Assembly (NCBI RefSeq): GCF_000145035.1
Contig: NC_014388.1
Location: 238,359-302,358 of the forward strand
Source of the DNA: Butyrivibrio proteoclasticus B316
Lineage (GTDB): Bacteria > Bacillota > Clostridia > Lachnospirales > Lachnospiraceae
Reading direction: 5' to 3'
Length of the DNA stretch: 64,000 nucleotides
The first letter of the stretch is position 1. Every line of letters begins with the position of its first letter. This document shows, piece after piece, positions 17,975-26,905 of the stretch. The notes below the pieces were generated by a model. The model saw only the letters and a program-made list of their open reading frames with translations, did no database searches and had not been told where the DNA came from. The translations under genes and the position numbers were made by a program.

Positions 17975-18794
17975 GGACGCTACTTTCATCAGCTTTTTCT
18001 ATCTGACAGACCTTTTCGAGAACCCCGGCAATTAACTCATTCTTGGATATTGTACCCTCGCCCGGCTTAAATAGGCTTGTCACTATATCCTGAAGCTCCA
18101 CAGGAAACTCTTTGATGTCAGGATCAAAATTTATACCTATTCCAACTACGATCCACTGAAGCGTGTCACTATCGAACTCGCTTCCGGATTCAATGAGAAT
18201 TCCGCATATCTTCCTGTCATTTACATACAAATCATTGATTCCCTGAATATATGGGCATATCCCGGTCAGCTCCTTAATAGTCTCACAAACCGAAATACCT
18301 ATATACTGCGTAATAAGAACATTTCTGCTAAAGGGAATTTTATCCGGCATAAGTATCACGCTCATATATATGCCTCCCTCGGGTGAAAAGAAAAGGTGAT
18401 CTCTTCTTCCCCGTCCCCCATCCTGTTTGGTTGCTACAATACATGTACCGTGATCTGCCCCTCTAAAGGCCAGTTCCTTGGCTTTATCATTAGTAGAATC
18501 TATGCTGTCATAAATAAGGAGCTTAGAAGATGCACATATCGAATCGGGATTTATAAACGACTTAATGCCTTCCGCGGAAATAATGTCATTATCTTTCGAG
18601 AGCCTATATCCCTTGTTTGTCACGCTCTCAATACTATATCCCTGAACTTTCAGCTCTTTTATCGCCTTCCATATAGCATTTCTGGATATTCCAAGCCCGC
18701 TTGCCATTTCTGCTCCGGAGACAAAATCTCCCCTGCTATTTTCTAGCATAGCAAGCACCTTATCTATTGTTCTTACGCCTTGTGTCAGCATCAT
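17946..18794 (-). CDS. birA: BirA-type biotin ligase/repressor, shortened and altered at KWPND
   Basis: 282 residues: a winged-helix DNA-binding domain (about 8-70) and a biotin ligase catalytic domain (about 85-275) with GRGRRDHLFFSPEGG and GILIESG. Two departures from active enzymes are visible. The near-invariant KWPND loop reads QGIND, so the lysine (K183 in E. coli) is Gln184. The C-terminal SH3-like domain is absent; the frame stops in the biotin operator. It may still bind DNA and control bioY but be weak or inactive as a ligase. An intact ligase is expected elsewhere in the genome. AGAGGA precedes the start. Confidence 0.85.
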   Translation of the reverse strand: MMLTQGVRTIDKVLAMLENSRGDFVSGAEMASGLGISRNAIWKAIKELKVQGYSIESVTNKGYRLSKDNDIISAEGIKSFINPDSICASSKLLIYDSIDSTNDKAKELAFRGADHGTCIVATKQDGGRGRRDHLFFSPEGGIYMSVILMPDKIPFSRNVLITQYIGISVCETIKELTGICPYIQGINDLYVNDRKICGILIESGSEFDSDTLQWIVVGIGINFDPDIKEFPVELQDIVTSLFKPGEGTISKNELIAGVLEKVCQIEKADESSVQNRLSTYRR

Positions 18795-18822
18795 TCATTC
18801 CTCTGCCAAACAGTAATGGCGA

Positions 18823-19560
18823 TTACAGTACCTTAGACAGGAAATCCTGTAATCTCTTGCTCTGAGGATTCTCGAAGAACTCCTTAGGTGTGTTCTCTTC
18901 AAGGATATTTCCCTCATCCATAAACAGAACCTTAGTTGCAACCTCTCTTGCAAAGCCCATTTCATGGGTAACTACGACCATTGTCATTCCGTCATCTGCA
19001 AGCTGCTTCATAACATCAAGAACTTCACCAACCATTTCAGGATCAAGTGCTGATGTAGGTTCATCAAACAGCATAACTTCAGGATTCATACAAAGAGATC
19101 TGACTATGGCAATTCTCTGCTTCTGTCCTCCGGATAAAGAAATCGGATATACATCAGCCTTGTCCAGAAGATTTACTCTCTCAAGAAGCTTTTTGGCCTT
19201 CTCTTTGGCCTCTGCCTCACTCATTATTCCAAGTTTAACAGGTGCCAGTGTAATGTTCTGCATAATAGTAAGGTTATTAAACAGGTTAAAGTTCTGGAAA
19301 ACCATTCCCATACGCTCTCTGACCTTATTGATATCCACCTTACGCTCAGTAATATCTACTCCATCAAATATAATCTGCCCTGAAGATGGTCTTTCCATCA
19401 AATTAAGGCATCTTAAAAATGTACTTTTCCCAGAACCCGATGGACCAACAATTACTATTTTTTCACCCTGACTGATCTCATAATTTATTCCCTTGAGAAC
19501 TTTAGTCGTAGTTCCATCGGTATTTTTGAACTCTTTACACAGATTCTTAACGGTTATCAC
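18823..19560 (-). CDS. Polar amino-acid ABC transporter ATPase (GlnQ type)
   Basis: About 245 residues from a GTG at 19560 that has AGGAGG ten bases upstream; an ATG at 19590 gives ten extra residues that are unlike the family. Walker [11 protein letters not shown]-loop, signature LSGGQKQR and Walker [12 protein letters not shown] are intact. It hydrolyses ATP to drive import through the adjacent permease, whose gene it overlaps by 14 bases. The family is the PAAT (His/Gln/Cys) uptake group; the substrate is an amino acid but which one cannot be told. Confidence 0.92.
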   Translation of the reverse strand: MITVKNLCKEFKNTDGTTTKVLKGINYEISQGEKIVIVGPSGSGKSTFLRCLNLMERPSSGQIIFDGVDITERKVDINKVRERMGMVFQNFNLFNNLTIMQNITLAPVKLGIMSEAEAKEKAKKLLERVNLLDKADVYPISLSGGQKQRIAIVRSLCMNPEVMLFDEPTSALDPEMVGEVLDVMKQLADDGMTMVVVTHEMGFAREVATKVLFMDEGNILEENTPKEFFENPQSKRLQDFLSKVL

Positions 19561-20233
19561 TTCTGCGCATCCTCCTTTCCAGCTTTTCAAGGAATATAGA
19601 GAGCAGTTTGATGATCACGAAATAAATAACAGCTGCTCCTATAAGAGGCATGAATGCGTCATAAGTCCTTGATGCGATCTGATTGGCAACTCGTGTAAGG
19701 TCAGTAAGACTCACATATCCAACAATAGCTGTCTCCTTAATGAGAGTAATAAACTCGTTACCCAGAGGCGGAATAATATTCTTGATAGCCTGTGGAAGAA
19801 TAATGTATCTCATAGTTGTAGCCTTAGATAATCCAAGACTTCTGCCGGCTTCCATCTGTCCCTTGTCGACAGCCAGGATTCCTGCACGGACTATCTCGGA
19901 AACATAAGCTCCTGAATTGATGCCAAAAGACAAAGAAGCTACAAGAATACCATTATTGGATGAAGCCATAATGATAAACCACATAATGAGAAGCTGTAGT
20001 ACGCTAGGTGTTCCTCTAATGACATCTACGTATACGGAAGCTATATAGTTTAGAATAGTAGGCCTTCCATCCTCGGTAGTTGACAACTTCATCAGTGCCA
20101 TCAGGGTACCAATCAAAATACCAAGAATACCTGCAAAGAAGGCTACTTCCAAAGTTATTCCCAGTCCTGAAAGATATAGCTTCCATCTCTCACCCGTTAT
20201 GAATGCTGCAATAAAACGTTCATATAAAGTCAT
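19547..20233 (-). CDS. Polar amino-acid ABC transporter permease
   Basis: About 228 residues with five hydrophobic segments and the His/Glu/Gln permease signature ([10 protein letters not shown] early, [22 protein letters not shown] in the EAA loop). The ATG at 20233 is favoured over a TTG at 20254; GAGGAG lies upstream within the end of the binding-protein gene. It overlaps the ATPase gene at its 3' end and follows the binding-protein gene by ten bases, so the three form one operon. Confidence 0.9.
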   Translation of the reverse strand: MTLYERFIAAFITGERWKLYLSGLGITLEVAFFAGILGILIGTLMALMKLSTTEDGRPTILNYIASVYVDVIRGTPSVLQLLIMWFIIMASSNNGILVASLSFGINSGAYVSEIVRAGILAVDKGQMEAGRSLGLSKATTMRYIILPQAIKNIIPPLGNEFITLIKETAIVGYVSLTDLTRVANQIASRTYDAFMPLIGAAVIYFVIIKLLSIFLEKLERRMRRSDNR

Positions 20234-20243
20234 TTCTAAATAA

Positions 20244-21011
20244 TTACTCCTCAATATACTCTTTTACGAGATTATCATAAGTACCATCAGCCTTCAGTTC
20301 CTGAATTGCTGTATTGATCTTGTTAGCAAGCTCTGTATTTCCCTTAGGAAGTGCGATAGCATAGAACTCAGGCTCAAAATCAAAGTCTGTACCAGGCAGT
20401 ACATTAACCTTATCAGAATACTGTGTTCCAAATACCTCTGCAGGATTCTTGTCTACGATCACGCAGTCGAGTCGTCCGTTGATAAGATCATTAACAGCAT
20501 CTACAGCTTTATTGTACGCCGAAACGTTAACACCTTCAATTTCATCTGCAATAAATTCACCTGTTGTTCCAAGCTGTACACCAATTGTAAGATTCTTAAG
20601 ATCATCTGCATTGGCAATAGCTGAATCCTTAGGAACAATAACAGCCTGAACAGCTTCATAATAAGATTCAGAAAAATCTACTGTCTTCTGTCTCTCTTCT
20701 GTAACAGTCATTCCGGCAATAGCAACATCGATCTTACTACCAATAGAAGAAACAAGAGAATCAAATTCCATATCCTGGATCTGAACATCCATGCCAATCT
20801 TCTCGCCAACTGCCTTGATGAGCGCCATATCGAATCCATCAGGTTCTCCATCATCACCTACATATTCAAAAGGTGGAAATGCAGCGTTTGTTCCAACTAC
20901 AAGTGTTCCGTTTGTGTTATTAGTATCAGCTTTTGCAGCGCTTCCGCAGCCTGCAAGTGATGCAACAGTTAAAAGAGATGCAAGTACAACAGATATAATT
21001 TTCTTTTTCAT
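20244..21011 (-). CDS. Amino-acid-binding lipoprotein (SBP family 3)
   Basis: 255 residues. Signal peptide with lipobox LAGC (Cys near residue 22), then the bilobed family 3 fold: GTNAAFPPFEY at the first strand, GFDMALIKAVGEKIG, and DVAIAGMTVTEER, the usual ligand contacts. It captures a polar amino acid outside the membrane for the downstream permease and ATPase. First gene of the operon, with TCAGGAGGC just before the start. No riboswitch-like structure is seen in the 239-base leader region. Confidence 0.92.
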   Translation of the reverse strand: MKKKIISVVLASLLTVASLAGCGSAAKADTNNTNGTLVVGTNAAFPPFEYVGDDGEPDGFDMALIKAVGEKIGMDVQIQDMEFDSLVSSIGSKIDVAIAGMTVTEERQKTVDFSESYYEAVQAVIVPKDSAIANADDLKNLTIGVQLGTTGEFIADEIEGVNVSAYNKAVDAVNDLINGRLDCVIVDKNPAEVFGTQYSDKVNVLPGTDFDFEPEFYAIALPKGNTELANKINTAIQELKADGTYDNLVKEYIEE

Positions 21012-21250
21012 AATAGCCTCCTGACAAAAATTTTATGCAATTAATGTATATTTATGCAACTTTTATGTATAATATAACAGCGATATTAATATTTATCAAG
21101 TACTAAATTAATTTTTATCTAAAGTGCCCGTCTTTATAAAAGTTTAATAATATAGTTATGCTTTTTTCATCTGAGCTACAAAAATAAAACATAATCATGG
21201 AGTAAACTATTTCGAAAGTGGCGAAATTTAATCCATGAGGAGGTAGCTTC

Positions 21251-21424
21251 ATGAGTGAAAATGCATTTAGAAACTTCAATCCTTGCAAAAGAAAGCATAT
21301 AACTATAGAAACTATTAATTACAACGGCAAATACGTGGATATTTCTGTCATAAGAAAAAGAGCCCTGTCTATAACAGCAGCTCTTGCTGCGCTTGCCTGC
21401 ATTGCAGTGCTGTTTTTGTTTTAA
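21251..21424 (+). CDS. Small single-pass membrane protein (57 aa)
   Basis: 57 residues from an ATG with GAGGAGG nine bases upstream. The first 36 residues are polar and basic; the last 20 form one hydrophobic segment ending in LFLF. No family recognised. Its stop directly abuts the stop of the convergent MocR-type gene, leaving no space for a terminator. Confidence 0.6.
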   Translation: MSENAFRNFNPCKRKHITIETINYNGKYVDISVIRKRALSITAALAALACIAVLFLF

Positions 21425-22504
21425 TTATCCTCTTCTTTTCTGTCTTCTGACTCTGTTTATATGTCTTTCAAAGTCACCGCTTTTAAGCAGCTGTGCAATC
21501 ACATACTGATCAAATATTGGAACCGTGCAGGAATAAAAGCCCAGTTTATCATTGAACTCCTGCACCATTGACTCTGGCAGAACCATGTATCCTATACGCA
21601 TTGACGGTGCTATGGTCCTGGAAAAAGAGTTAAGATATATAACTGCTACATCCGAGGCCATGGAAAAAAGCGGTTCTTCGGCCTTTCTCGATACAGTAAG
21701 CTCCGAATCATAATTATCTTCTATAAGAACACCATTCCTTTGCTTGGCCCATCTTATATATTCAAGTTTCTTGGAAATGCTGGCAGTAACTCCGCTTGGA
21801 TAGCTGTTAAAGGGTGTAACATGAAGTATTTCTGCCCTGGTCTCGTTAAGTTCATCTGATGATATCCCTTCACCTGTCATAGACAGCATATCGCAGGTTA
21901 CTCCCAAAGCCTCATATACATCCCTGATTTTCTTATAAGAAGGGTTTTCAAGTGCATAAACTCTGTCTGTACCTAGAAGCTGCGCTATAAGCCCATACAA
22001 ATACTCTGCTCCTGATCCGATTATAACCTGATCAGGTTTGACCAAAAGCCCTCTGCTCCTCGCAAGATATAGGCATAATTCATTCCTGAGTTCAAGACAA
22101 CCGTGGTTGGGAGATTTGATCAGTATCTTCTCACCATAATCAAGCATTACTCTTCTCATGGTCTTGGTGAGAACAGAAAAAGGAAAATCACTTGTATTTG
22201 GCCCTTCCGTTACAGTCTCAGAAATCTGAACCTTCACCGGCTCTCTTGCTCCAAGAAAATCCTCGTTTCTATAGGTCACAACCACTCCGCTTCGAGGCCT
22301 GCTCTCTACGTACCCTTCATCATTTAAAAGAGTAAGCGCATGCTCAACTGTTATTACACTTATTCCTGTTTCAGCTGCAATTACACGCTTGGAAGGAAGT
22401 TTTGTTCCGTACTCATACACTCCTGCCACAATATCTTTTACCAAAAACCTGTAGAGCTGAATATAAGCAGGCTCCTGCGCATTTTTATCAATATTGTAAT
22501 TCAT
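21425..22504 (-). CDS. MocR-type (GntR-HTH plus aminotransferase-like) regulator, truncated
   Basis: 359 residues: a GntR winged helix (about 10-75) then a fold-type I aminotransferase domain (about 110-359). Full-length MocR/PdxR proteins run to about 450-480 residues; here the frame stops at INRVRRQKRRG, so roughly the last 90-100 residues are missing. The PLP-binding Lys, normally in a TFSKTLxPxxRxGY motif, is Arg296 (SFSRTIAPSMRIGY). A PLP-dependent response is therefore doubtful. It may be decaying or may work as a plain GntR repressor. The upstream end and HTH look intact. Confidence 0.8.
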   Translation of the reverse strand: MNYNIDKNAQEPAYIQLYRFLVKDIVAGVYEYGTKLPSKRVIAAETGISVITVEHALTLLNDEGYVESRPRSGVVVTYRNEDFLGAREPVKVQISETVTEGPNTSDFPFSVLTKTMRRVMLDYGEKILIKSPNHGCLELRNELCLYLARSRGLLVKPDQVIIGSGAEYLYGLIAQLLGTDRVYALENPSYKKIRDVYEALGVTCDMLSMTGEGISSDELNETRAEILHVTPFNSYPSGVTASISKKLEYIRWAKQRNGVLIEDNYDSELTVSRKAEEPLFSMASDVAVIYLNSFSRTIAPSMRIGYMVLPESMVQEFNDKLGFYSCTVPIFDQYVIAQLLKSGDFERHINRVRRQKRRG

Positions 22505-22625
22505 CTGGCCATATCCTTATTTGCGAAAACAATAGTTTCTATAAGTTCAGATTAATCTTATTCCTACACCTTACATATGTAAAGTAATAAAAAAGAAATG
22601 TTATCTGCAAAATACTTTGCCACCT

Positions 22626-22654
22626 TTTGGCCGTAATGATAGAATTGTGATAAT
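22626..22654 (+). promoter_or_regulatory. Candidate promoter for the lipoprotein/radical SAM operon
   Basis: TTTGGC and GATAAT are separated by 17 bases, ending 68 bases before the lipoprotein ATG. The -35 is imperfect. Assigned by eye. Confidence 0.35.
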
Positions 22655-22722
22655 ATTTAGTTACTAAAGTAAGCTCTTTATAAGTTATCAGCTACATCAT
22701 TTATGTATAGGCGGTGTTTAAC

Positions 22723-23184
22723 ATGAAAAAGCTCAAAAAGCAAGTGGTCATAGGTACTACTGCCGGGCTTGCAGGATTATTCCTGACAGCCTGCGGAGCC
22801 TACGGCCCTCCAACATATGTACCATCAGACACCACAGAAGGGGGAGCAACTATGTCAATTAGCACAAGTGAAGGAAGCTTTAATAACTCCAACGTTCAGA
22901 ATTCATCTGCAGAGGCATCTCCGGATCTGGCTGGAAGCTCCAACAATAGCGTTTCTGATGCCGACGCTACTACAGACAATGCTTCAGCTTCAAGCGCATC
23001 TTCCGTTTCCGAGCAGGATTCATCTTCTGAATCTGTATCTTTTACCAAAATAGAAGGTACATCTGATCAGGATGCCAAAAAGGCCATAAGTTCATCTTCT
23101 CTTATAAGCGGTGACTTCGAATACATCAATCCCAAAGACATGCCGGTTCCTACTGTATATGGGCCTCCTGTCACAGATAGATGA
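22723..23184 (+). CDS. Lipoprotein with YGPP motif at both ends; possible radical-SAM substrate
   Basis: About 153 residues. GGCGG precedes the ATG at 22723. Signal peptide with lipobox LTAC (Cys near 24). The mature N-terminus is CGAYGPPTYVP and the extreme C-terminus VPTVYGPPVTDR, so the same Tyr-Gly-Pro-Pro motif sits at both ends. The middle (about 45-125) is a low-complexity Ser/Asn/Ala/Asp linker with no fold visible. A radical SAM/SPASM enzyme gene starts 13 bases downstream. By analogy with the rSAM/lipoprotein pairs described in Bacteroidetes, the lipoprotein may be a post-translationally modified target; this is inference. Confidence 0.65.
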   Translation: MKKLKKQVVIGTTAGLAGLFLTACGAYGPPTYVPSDTTEGGATMSISTSEGSFNNSNVQNSSAEASPDLAGSSNNSVSDADATTDNASASSASSVSEQDSSSESVSFTKIEGTSDQDAKKAISSSSLISGDFEYINPKDMPVPTVYGPPVTDR

Positions 23185-23197
23185 TTGAGGTCTTGGT

Positions 23198-24271
23198 ATG
23201 AACACCAGAAACTATAAAAAATCTCATTTAGATATTCAATATCAAGTACATAAACAGCTCTTTGAACAGCCGATCCTGCATCAGCTGTTCTTTGAGTTTA
23301 CGCTTCGTTGCAATGAACATTGCTGGCACTGCGGATCCCGCTGCGGTGATGTTAAGACCATGGAAATGACCGCTTCCGAGTGGAAACAAATCCTTGATCA
23401 GGTCAAAGAGGATTTTAGCGATCATCTTCCACAAATAAATGTCACTGGCGGAGAACCTCTTTTGTATCCCGGTTTTGAAGAAGTTATGAGTTATGCTCAT
23501 GAGCTTGGCTTTAAATGGGGAATGACTTCCAATGCCATTCTGATCACCCCTGAAGTGGCCAGGATGCTTGCAAGATGCGGTATGAATACTATTTCAGTCA
23601 GTATAGACGGCCTGGAAGAAACCCATGACAGCCTTCGCGGACTTCCGGGAGCCTACAAACGTGCAATGGAAGGCATTCAGAACCTGATAGACATTGGCTC
23701 TTTTGACGCCATAATGGTTACAACTGTAGTTAACCACGAAACCCTCGGCGAACTAGGCGAATTGTTCCAGGTCATGAACGGCCTTGATATCGACCACTGG
23801 CGAATTCTTGGAGTTGAGCCTATCGGAAGAGCTCTTCAATATCCTGAGCGCGCAATGACTATAGCGGATCAGAGGGCTCTATTTGATTTCATACGTGGTA
23901 AAAGAGCTGACAATATGCCTGTCAGCTACGGATGCAGTCACTATCTTGGCCTTGATTATGAACGTGAAGTCAGAGACTGGTACTTTACCTGTATGGCCGG
24001 CACAACAGTTGCCAGTATTACCTGTACCGGGGATGTAACTGGCTGCCTTGATATTGAACGAACTCCGAGCGTAGTTCAGGGAAACATTCATGAGCGCAGG
24101 TTTTCTGATATATGGCGGAACGAATTCAAAGTCTTCAGACGAGATAAAGCCGCTGATAATGATACCTGCAGAGATTGTCAGGACCGCAATTATTGCATGG
24201 GTGGTGCCTGCCATACCTGGGATTTTGAGAACCATACTCAGCGAGTTTGTCTGGCCGAGCTATGGCGCTAA
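23198..24271 (+). CDS. Radical SAM/SPASM peptide-modifying enzyme
   Basis: 357 residues. The CxxxCxxC cluster motif (CNEHCWHC) is near residue 38, followed by TGGEPLLYPGF and SVSIDGLEETHDSLRG, both usual in SPASM enzymes. The C-terminal 100 residues carry Cys residues spaced as in SPASM domains (CTGDVTGC, then CRDCQDRNYCMGGAC), ready for extra iron-sulfur clusters. Relatives make thioether or carbon-carbon bonds in ribosomal peptides or activate enzymes. There is no RRE domain at the N-terminus and no nearby protease or export ABC gene. The lipoprotein immediately upstream is the obvious candidate substrate. Confidence 0.88.
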   Translation: MNTRNYKKSHLDIQYQVHKQLFEQPILHQLFFEFTLRCNEHCWHCGSRCGDVKTMEMTASEWKQILDQVKEDFSDHLPQINVTGGEPLLYPGFEEVMSYAHELGFKWGMTSNAILITPEVARMLARCGMNTISVSIDGLEETHDSLRGLPGAYKRAMEGIQNLIDIGSFDAIMVTTVVNHETLGELGELFQVMNGLDIDHWRILGVEPIGRALQYPERAMTIADQRALFDFIRGKRADNMPVSYGCSHYLGLDYEREVRDWYFTCMAGTTVASITCTGDVTGCLDIERTPSVVQGNIHERRFSDIWRNEFKVFRRDKAADNDTCRDCQDRNYCMGGACHTWDFENHTQRVCLAELWR

Positions 24272-24315
24272 TTATTTATTACATATATGTTATATAACAA
24301 CCTGGAGGTTTTTCT

Positions 24316-25044
24316 ATGATAATTGCTCAATATTTTATAGAATTCATCTTCTACAGTTTCCTTGGGTGGATATGGGAATCCATCTATTGTACTGTCAAAG
24401 AAAAGAAATGGGCTGACAGAGGTTTCTTATTCGGTCCGATATGTCCGATCTACGGCTCCTGTGTAGTTGTTACTTCGATAGTTTTCAGCTTGATCCCCGC
24501 TCTTTCTGACCCCTCTTTTCCAATTTGGGGAACCTTTATCATATGTTACCTGGGTAGTGCTGTTGCTGAATTTGGAACCTCCTGGGTTCTGGAGAAAAGA
24601 TTCCACGCCAGATGGTGGGATTACAGTCATATGCCCCTCAACATTCAGGGAAGAATCTGCGTTCCTATCAGCTGTGCCTTTGGAATTGCCGGCGTTCTGA
24701 TCGTTAAATATCTGATTCCATTTGTTACAGATACAAGAAGCTTTTTTAACCCCTATGTCACAATATTCTTTTCACTTATTCTTGCTATGATATTTGGTGC
24801 AGATTTTGCACTTACAGAAGCCAGCCTTTCAGCTCTTCTCAAAAATGTAGAAGAAATACACCAGGAATTTAATGAAAGAGCTCAAGGCAACTACGAAAAA
24901 ATTGCCTATTACTCCGCAAGGCTGTCTCTTAATCAAAAGCGTATTCTTGGAAATATGAAAAAATATATTCCTGAAAAGAGACTATCTATTGAACTTGCAG
25001 AGAGTAAACGCAAGCTCATAGAACATATGAAATCTCGGCTATAA
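24316..25044 (+). CDS. CmpB-like putative ABC-transporter-type membrane protein
   Basis: 242 residues, with GGAGG seven bases before the ATG. Residues 1-170 hold about five hydrophobic segments with the family pattern FIFYSFLGWIWES, GFLFGPICPIYG and WWDYSH...NIQGRIC seen in Pfam 'putative ABC-transporter type IV' proteins. The last 70 residues are a charged helix. Molecular role in the family is not established. It is 44 bases downstream of the radical SAM gene and shares its terminator, so it may belong to the same operon. Confidence 0.75.
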   Translation: MIIAQYFIEFIFYSFLGWIWESIYCTVKEKKWADRGFLFGPICPIYGSCVVVTSIVFSLIPALSDPSFPIWGTFIICYLGSAVAEFGTSWVLEKRFHARWWDYSHMPLNIQGRICVPISCAFGIAGVLIVKYLIPFVTDTRSFFNPYVTIFFSLILAMIFGADFALTEASLSALLKNVEEIHQEFNERAQGNYEKIAYYSARLSLNQKRILGNMKKYIPEKRLSIELAESKRKLIEHMKSRL

Positions 25045-25066
25045 CAACCTTATAGCCGAGATTTTC
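25034..25066. terminator. Bidirectional intrinsic terminator
   Basis: CTCGGCTATAA pairs with TTATAGCCGAG around a 5-base loop (25034-25060), followed by ATTTTCTC on the + strand. The left arm overlaps the last codons of the CmpB-like gene; the convergent DUF3048 gene ends at 25073. Confidence 0.75.
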
Positions 25067-25072
25067 TCATAA

Positions 25073-26059
25073 TTATCCAAAAATCAACTTATCCCATGTA
25101 TCTGATGGTACAAGTCCAATGTATGTTTTTCCTCTGTTAACGGCAATTTCATTGCCTGCAGCGTCATAGTAATGAGTAATTCCCGTCTCGCTCCCTTTAG
25201 ACCAGTTAATAGGAACTGCCTTACCATTAGTCAGGTAGTATCCGCTTCCGCTTCCAACCACGTTATAGGTCAGATAACCATTCTTATCAAGCTGTTTGAA
25301 GGATGTATTCTGAAGTATTACATTCTTAAATGTCAGTGGCTGTGCATCCTCTGCATCAAAATGCTGAGCATCGTATTCATAGTAGTCATAGGTCCTTGAT
25401 CCCGGATTGAACAAAAGCTTACTCTTATTGTGAACAAAGATTCCGCTCAAATCTACTATATTTACAACTGCATCTCCCGCAAGATCTGTATCTGCCGGAG
25501 TAAAAAGAAAATGCGTTGCTCTCTCAGGTGCCATTGTATATGACGTAGAAATTCCGCTTTTGGCAAATCTTCCGGCAAGCTCCTGCCCAAATACATATTC
25601 AGTAAACTCAGTAGGCTTTCCATTCTTAACCCTGGTAAAACCACCGCTTAAATGCGTAGCATAAGGCTGTTTGAGATAACTCTTTATATAAAAAGGTCCT
25701 CCATCATGGATCAAAACAGCATTATATTCTCCAGTAAGCACCACATTAGTTGTACGTGTACTTCTGATGCTTCCTGTCTGCTGCAAATTCGCCCAATCCT
25801 TGTATAAACACATAAGTCTTGTAACTCTACCATTTGCAGTGCTGTTCATCATCTCATAAACAATATCTGCTTCAGCAGTACCATAGTGTGCTAGAGCCTT
25901 CTTTTCATTATCAACCATTATGGCTACAGGCCTCTGCATTGCGAGCTCATCACCGATTTCAAGCCCTGTCAGCTCATTTGTAGCTGCATAAACATTGGTA
26001 GACAGCATCATAGCGCTGATCATACCTGTGACTAACCCCAAAACTCTTCTAATTTTCAT
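25073..26059 (-). CDS. Secreted DUF3048-family protein (YerB-like)
   Basis: 328 residues. Signal peptide ending near NVYAAT (residue 26), then the DUF3048 pattern: RPVAIMVDNEKKALAHYG, ADIVYEMMNSTANGRVTR and GSIRSTRTTNV, with IHDGGP further on. The usual family member is a lipoprotein; here no lipobox Cys is seen, so it is secreted or signal-anchored. Function is unknown. Its own promoter lies in the 26.1-26.4 kb gap. Confidence 0.8.
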   Translation of the reverse strand: MKIRRVLGLVTGMISAMMLSTNVYAATNELTGLEIGDELAMQRPVAIMVDNEKKALAHYGTAEADIVYEMMNSTANGRVTRLMCLYKDWANLQQTGSIRSTRTTNVVLTGEYNAVLIHDGGPFYIKSYLKQPYATHLSGGFTRVKNGKPTEFTEYVFGQELAGRFAKSGISTSYTMAPERATHFLFTPADTDLAGDAVVNIVDLSGIFVHNKSKLLFNPGSRTYDYYEYDAQHFDAEDAQPLTFKNVILQNTSFKQLDKNGYLTYNVVGSGSGYYLTNGKAVPINWSKGSETGITHYYDAAGNEIAVNRGKTYIGLVPSDTWDKLIFG

Positions 26060-26398
26060 ACTTGTCTCCTTAACGTAAAATCAATTAATTTATTCTATCA
26101 TCTAAAATAACATTTCGCACTTCAGATTTATTCCTTCAATGCGACAATTCTCTTTGGAAACTCATAGCGTAGCGCGAGTTTCTGTATCGACATCACATAT
26201 TTAAAAAAAAATTTTCTTACTACTTTCCTTCTGAAAACACTGCAATTTCAGCAGTGGCAAGGGGTGTACTTTATTTCATATTATGTGCGCAAAAATGAAT
26301 TTTTGTTTTTTTGATAATGATATTTACAAACAGTTTCCTGTCTGTTATATTGCTCAATGTCGTTTATAAAGTTTTTATAAAAATTGGAGAAAGAAAAA
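26060..26398. other. Intergenic region with a promoter and an inverted repeat
   Basis: This 339-base gap between divergent genes holds a GAAACTC/GAGTTTC inverted repeat (26157-26182) with a GC-rich loop and, further right, a good + strand promoter. I see no reading frame in it. Confidence 0.4.
26323..26351 (+). promoter_or_regulatory. Promoter of the small lipoprotein gene
   Basis: -35 TTTACA (26323-26328) and -10 TATATT (26346-26351), exactly 17 bases apart, about 48 bases before the ATG. Confidence 0.55.
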
Positions 26399-26719
26399 AT
26401 GAAAAACTATAAATTGTTTATTGTTACACTTATTGGTTGCGCTATGTTAACTGGTTGCGGAAATGTAAATGTACAATCAGCTATTAATTCTGAGATAGAA
26501 AGAGATATAGTAGTTGAATTTACAGAGGATGTTGATATTACTTCAGATATTATTGCAGAGGTAGAAGCTATCACAGCAAGCAGTTATAAAAATCGCCCTT
26601 ACGAAAGATGCTTCCGTTTTGAAGCTAATGAGGCTTCATATGAAGCAATCACAGATGTATGCAAGACGCTTAATGATCTTCCATATATTAACGAAGCACA
26701 CACTGAATGGCATAAATAA
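26399..26719 (+). CDS. Small lipoprotein (106 aa)
   Basis: About 106 residues from the ATG at 26399, which has GGAGA nine bases upstream. Signal peptide with lipobox LTGC (Cys near 20), then an acidic mature protein with two central Cys-free helices and a single later Cys pair spread out (CFRF, VCKT). I do not recognise a family. It is monocistronic, with its own promoter and terminator. Confidence 0.65.
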   Translation: MKNYKLFIVTLIGCAMLTGCGNVNVQSAINSEIERDIVVEFTEDVDITSDIIAEVEAITASSYKNRPYERCFRFEANEASYEAITDVCKTLNDLPYINEAHTEWHK

Positions 26720-26733
26720 TCATCTGTCACTAC

Positions 26734-26765
26734 AAAATCCGGGTCAACAGCCCGGATTTTTTTAT
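26734..26765 (+). terminator. Intrinsic terminator of the small lipoprotein gene
   Basis: AAAATCCGGG pairs with CCCGGATTTT around a 7-base loop (26734-26760), followed by TTTT. Confidence 0.85.
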
Positions 26766-26905
26766 TAATACATTAAATTTGTGCCACATTTTGAGCCTTT
26801 ATACTGTTTATTGATATATAATAACTATTACTGTTCGTAATACTATTATGATACAGACATCTTCTTTATGATGCCTGCGTCTTATTATTAAGAGGAGAAA
26901 AGTGT

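Noticed and set aside
20244..21250. A riboswitch in the leader of the amino-acid ABC operon
   Set aside because: No conserved core of a known amino-acid riboswitch (lysine, glycine) or T-box is visible; the leader is plain AT-rich sequence.
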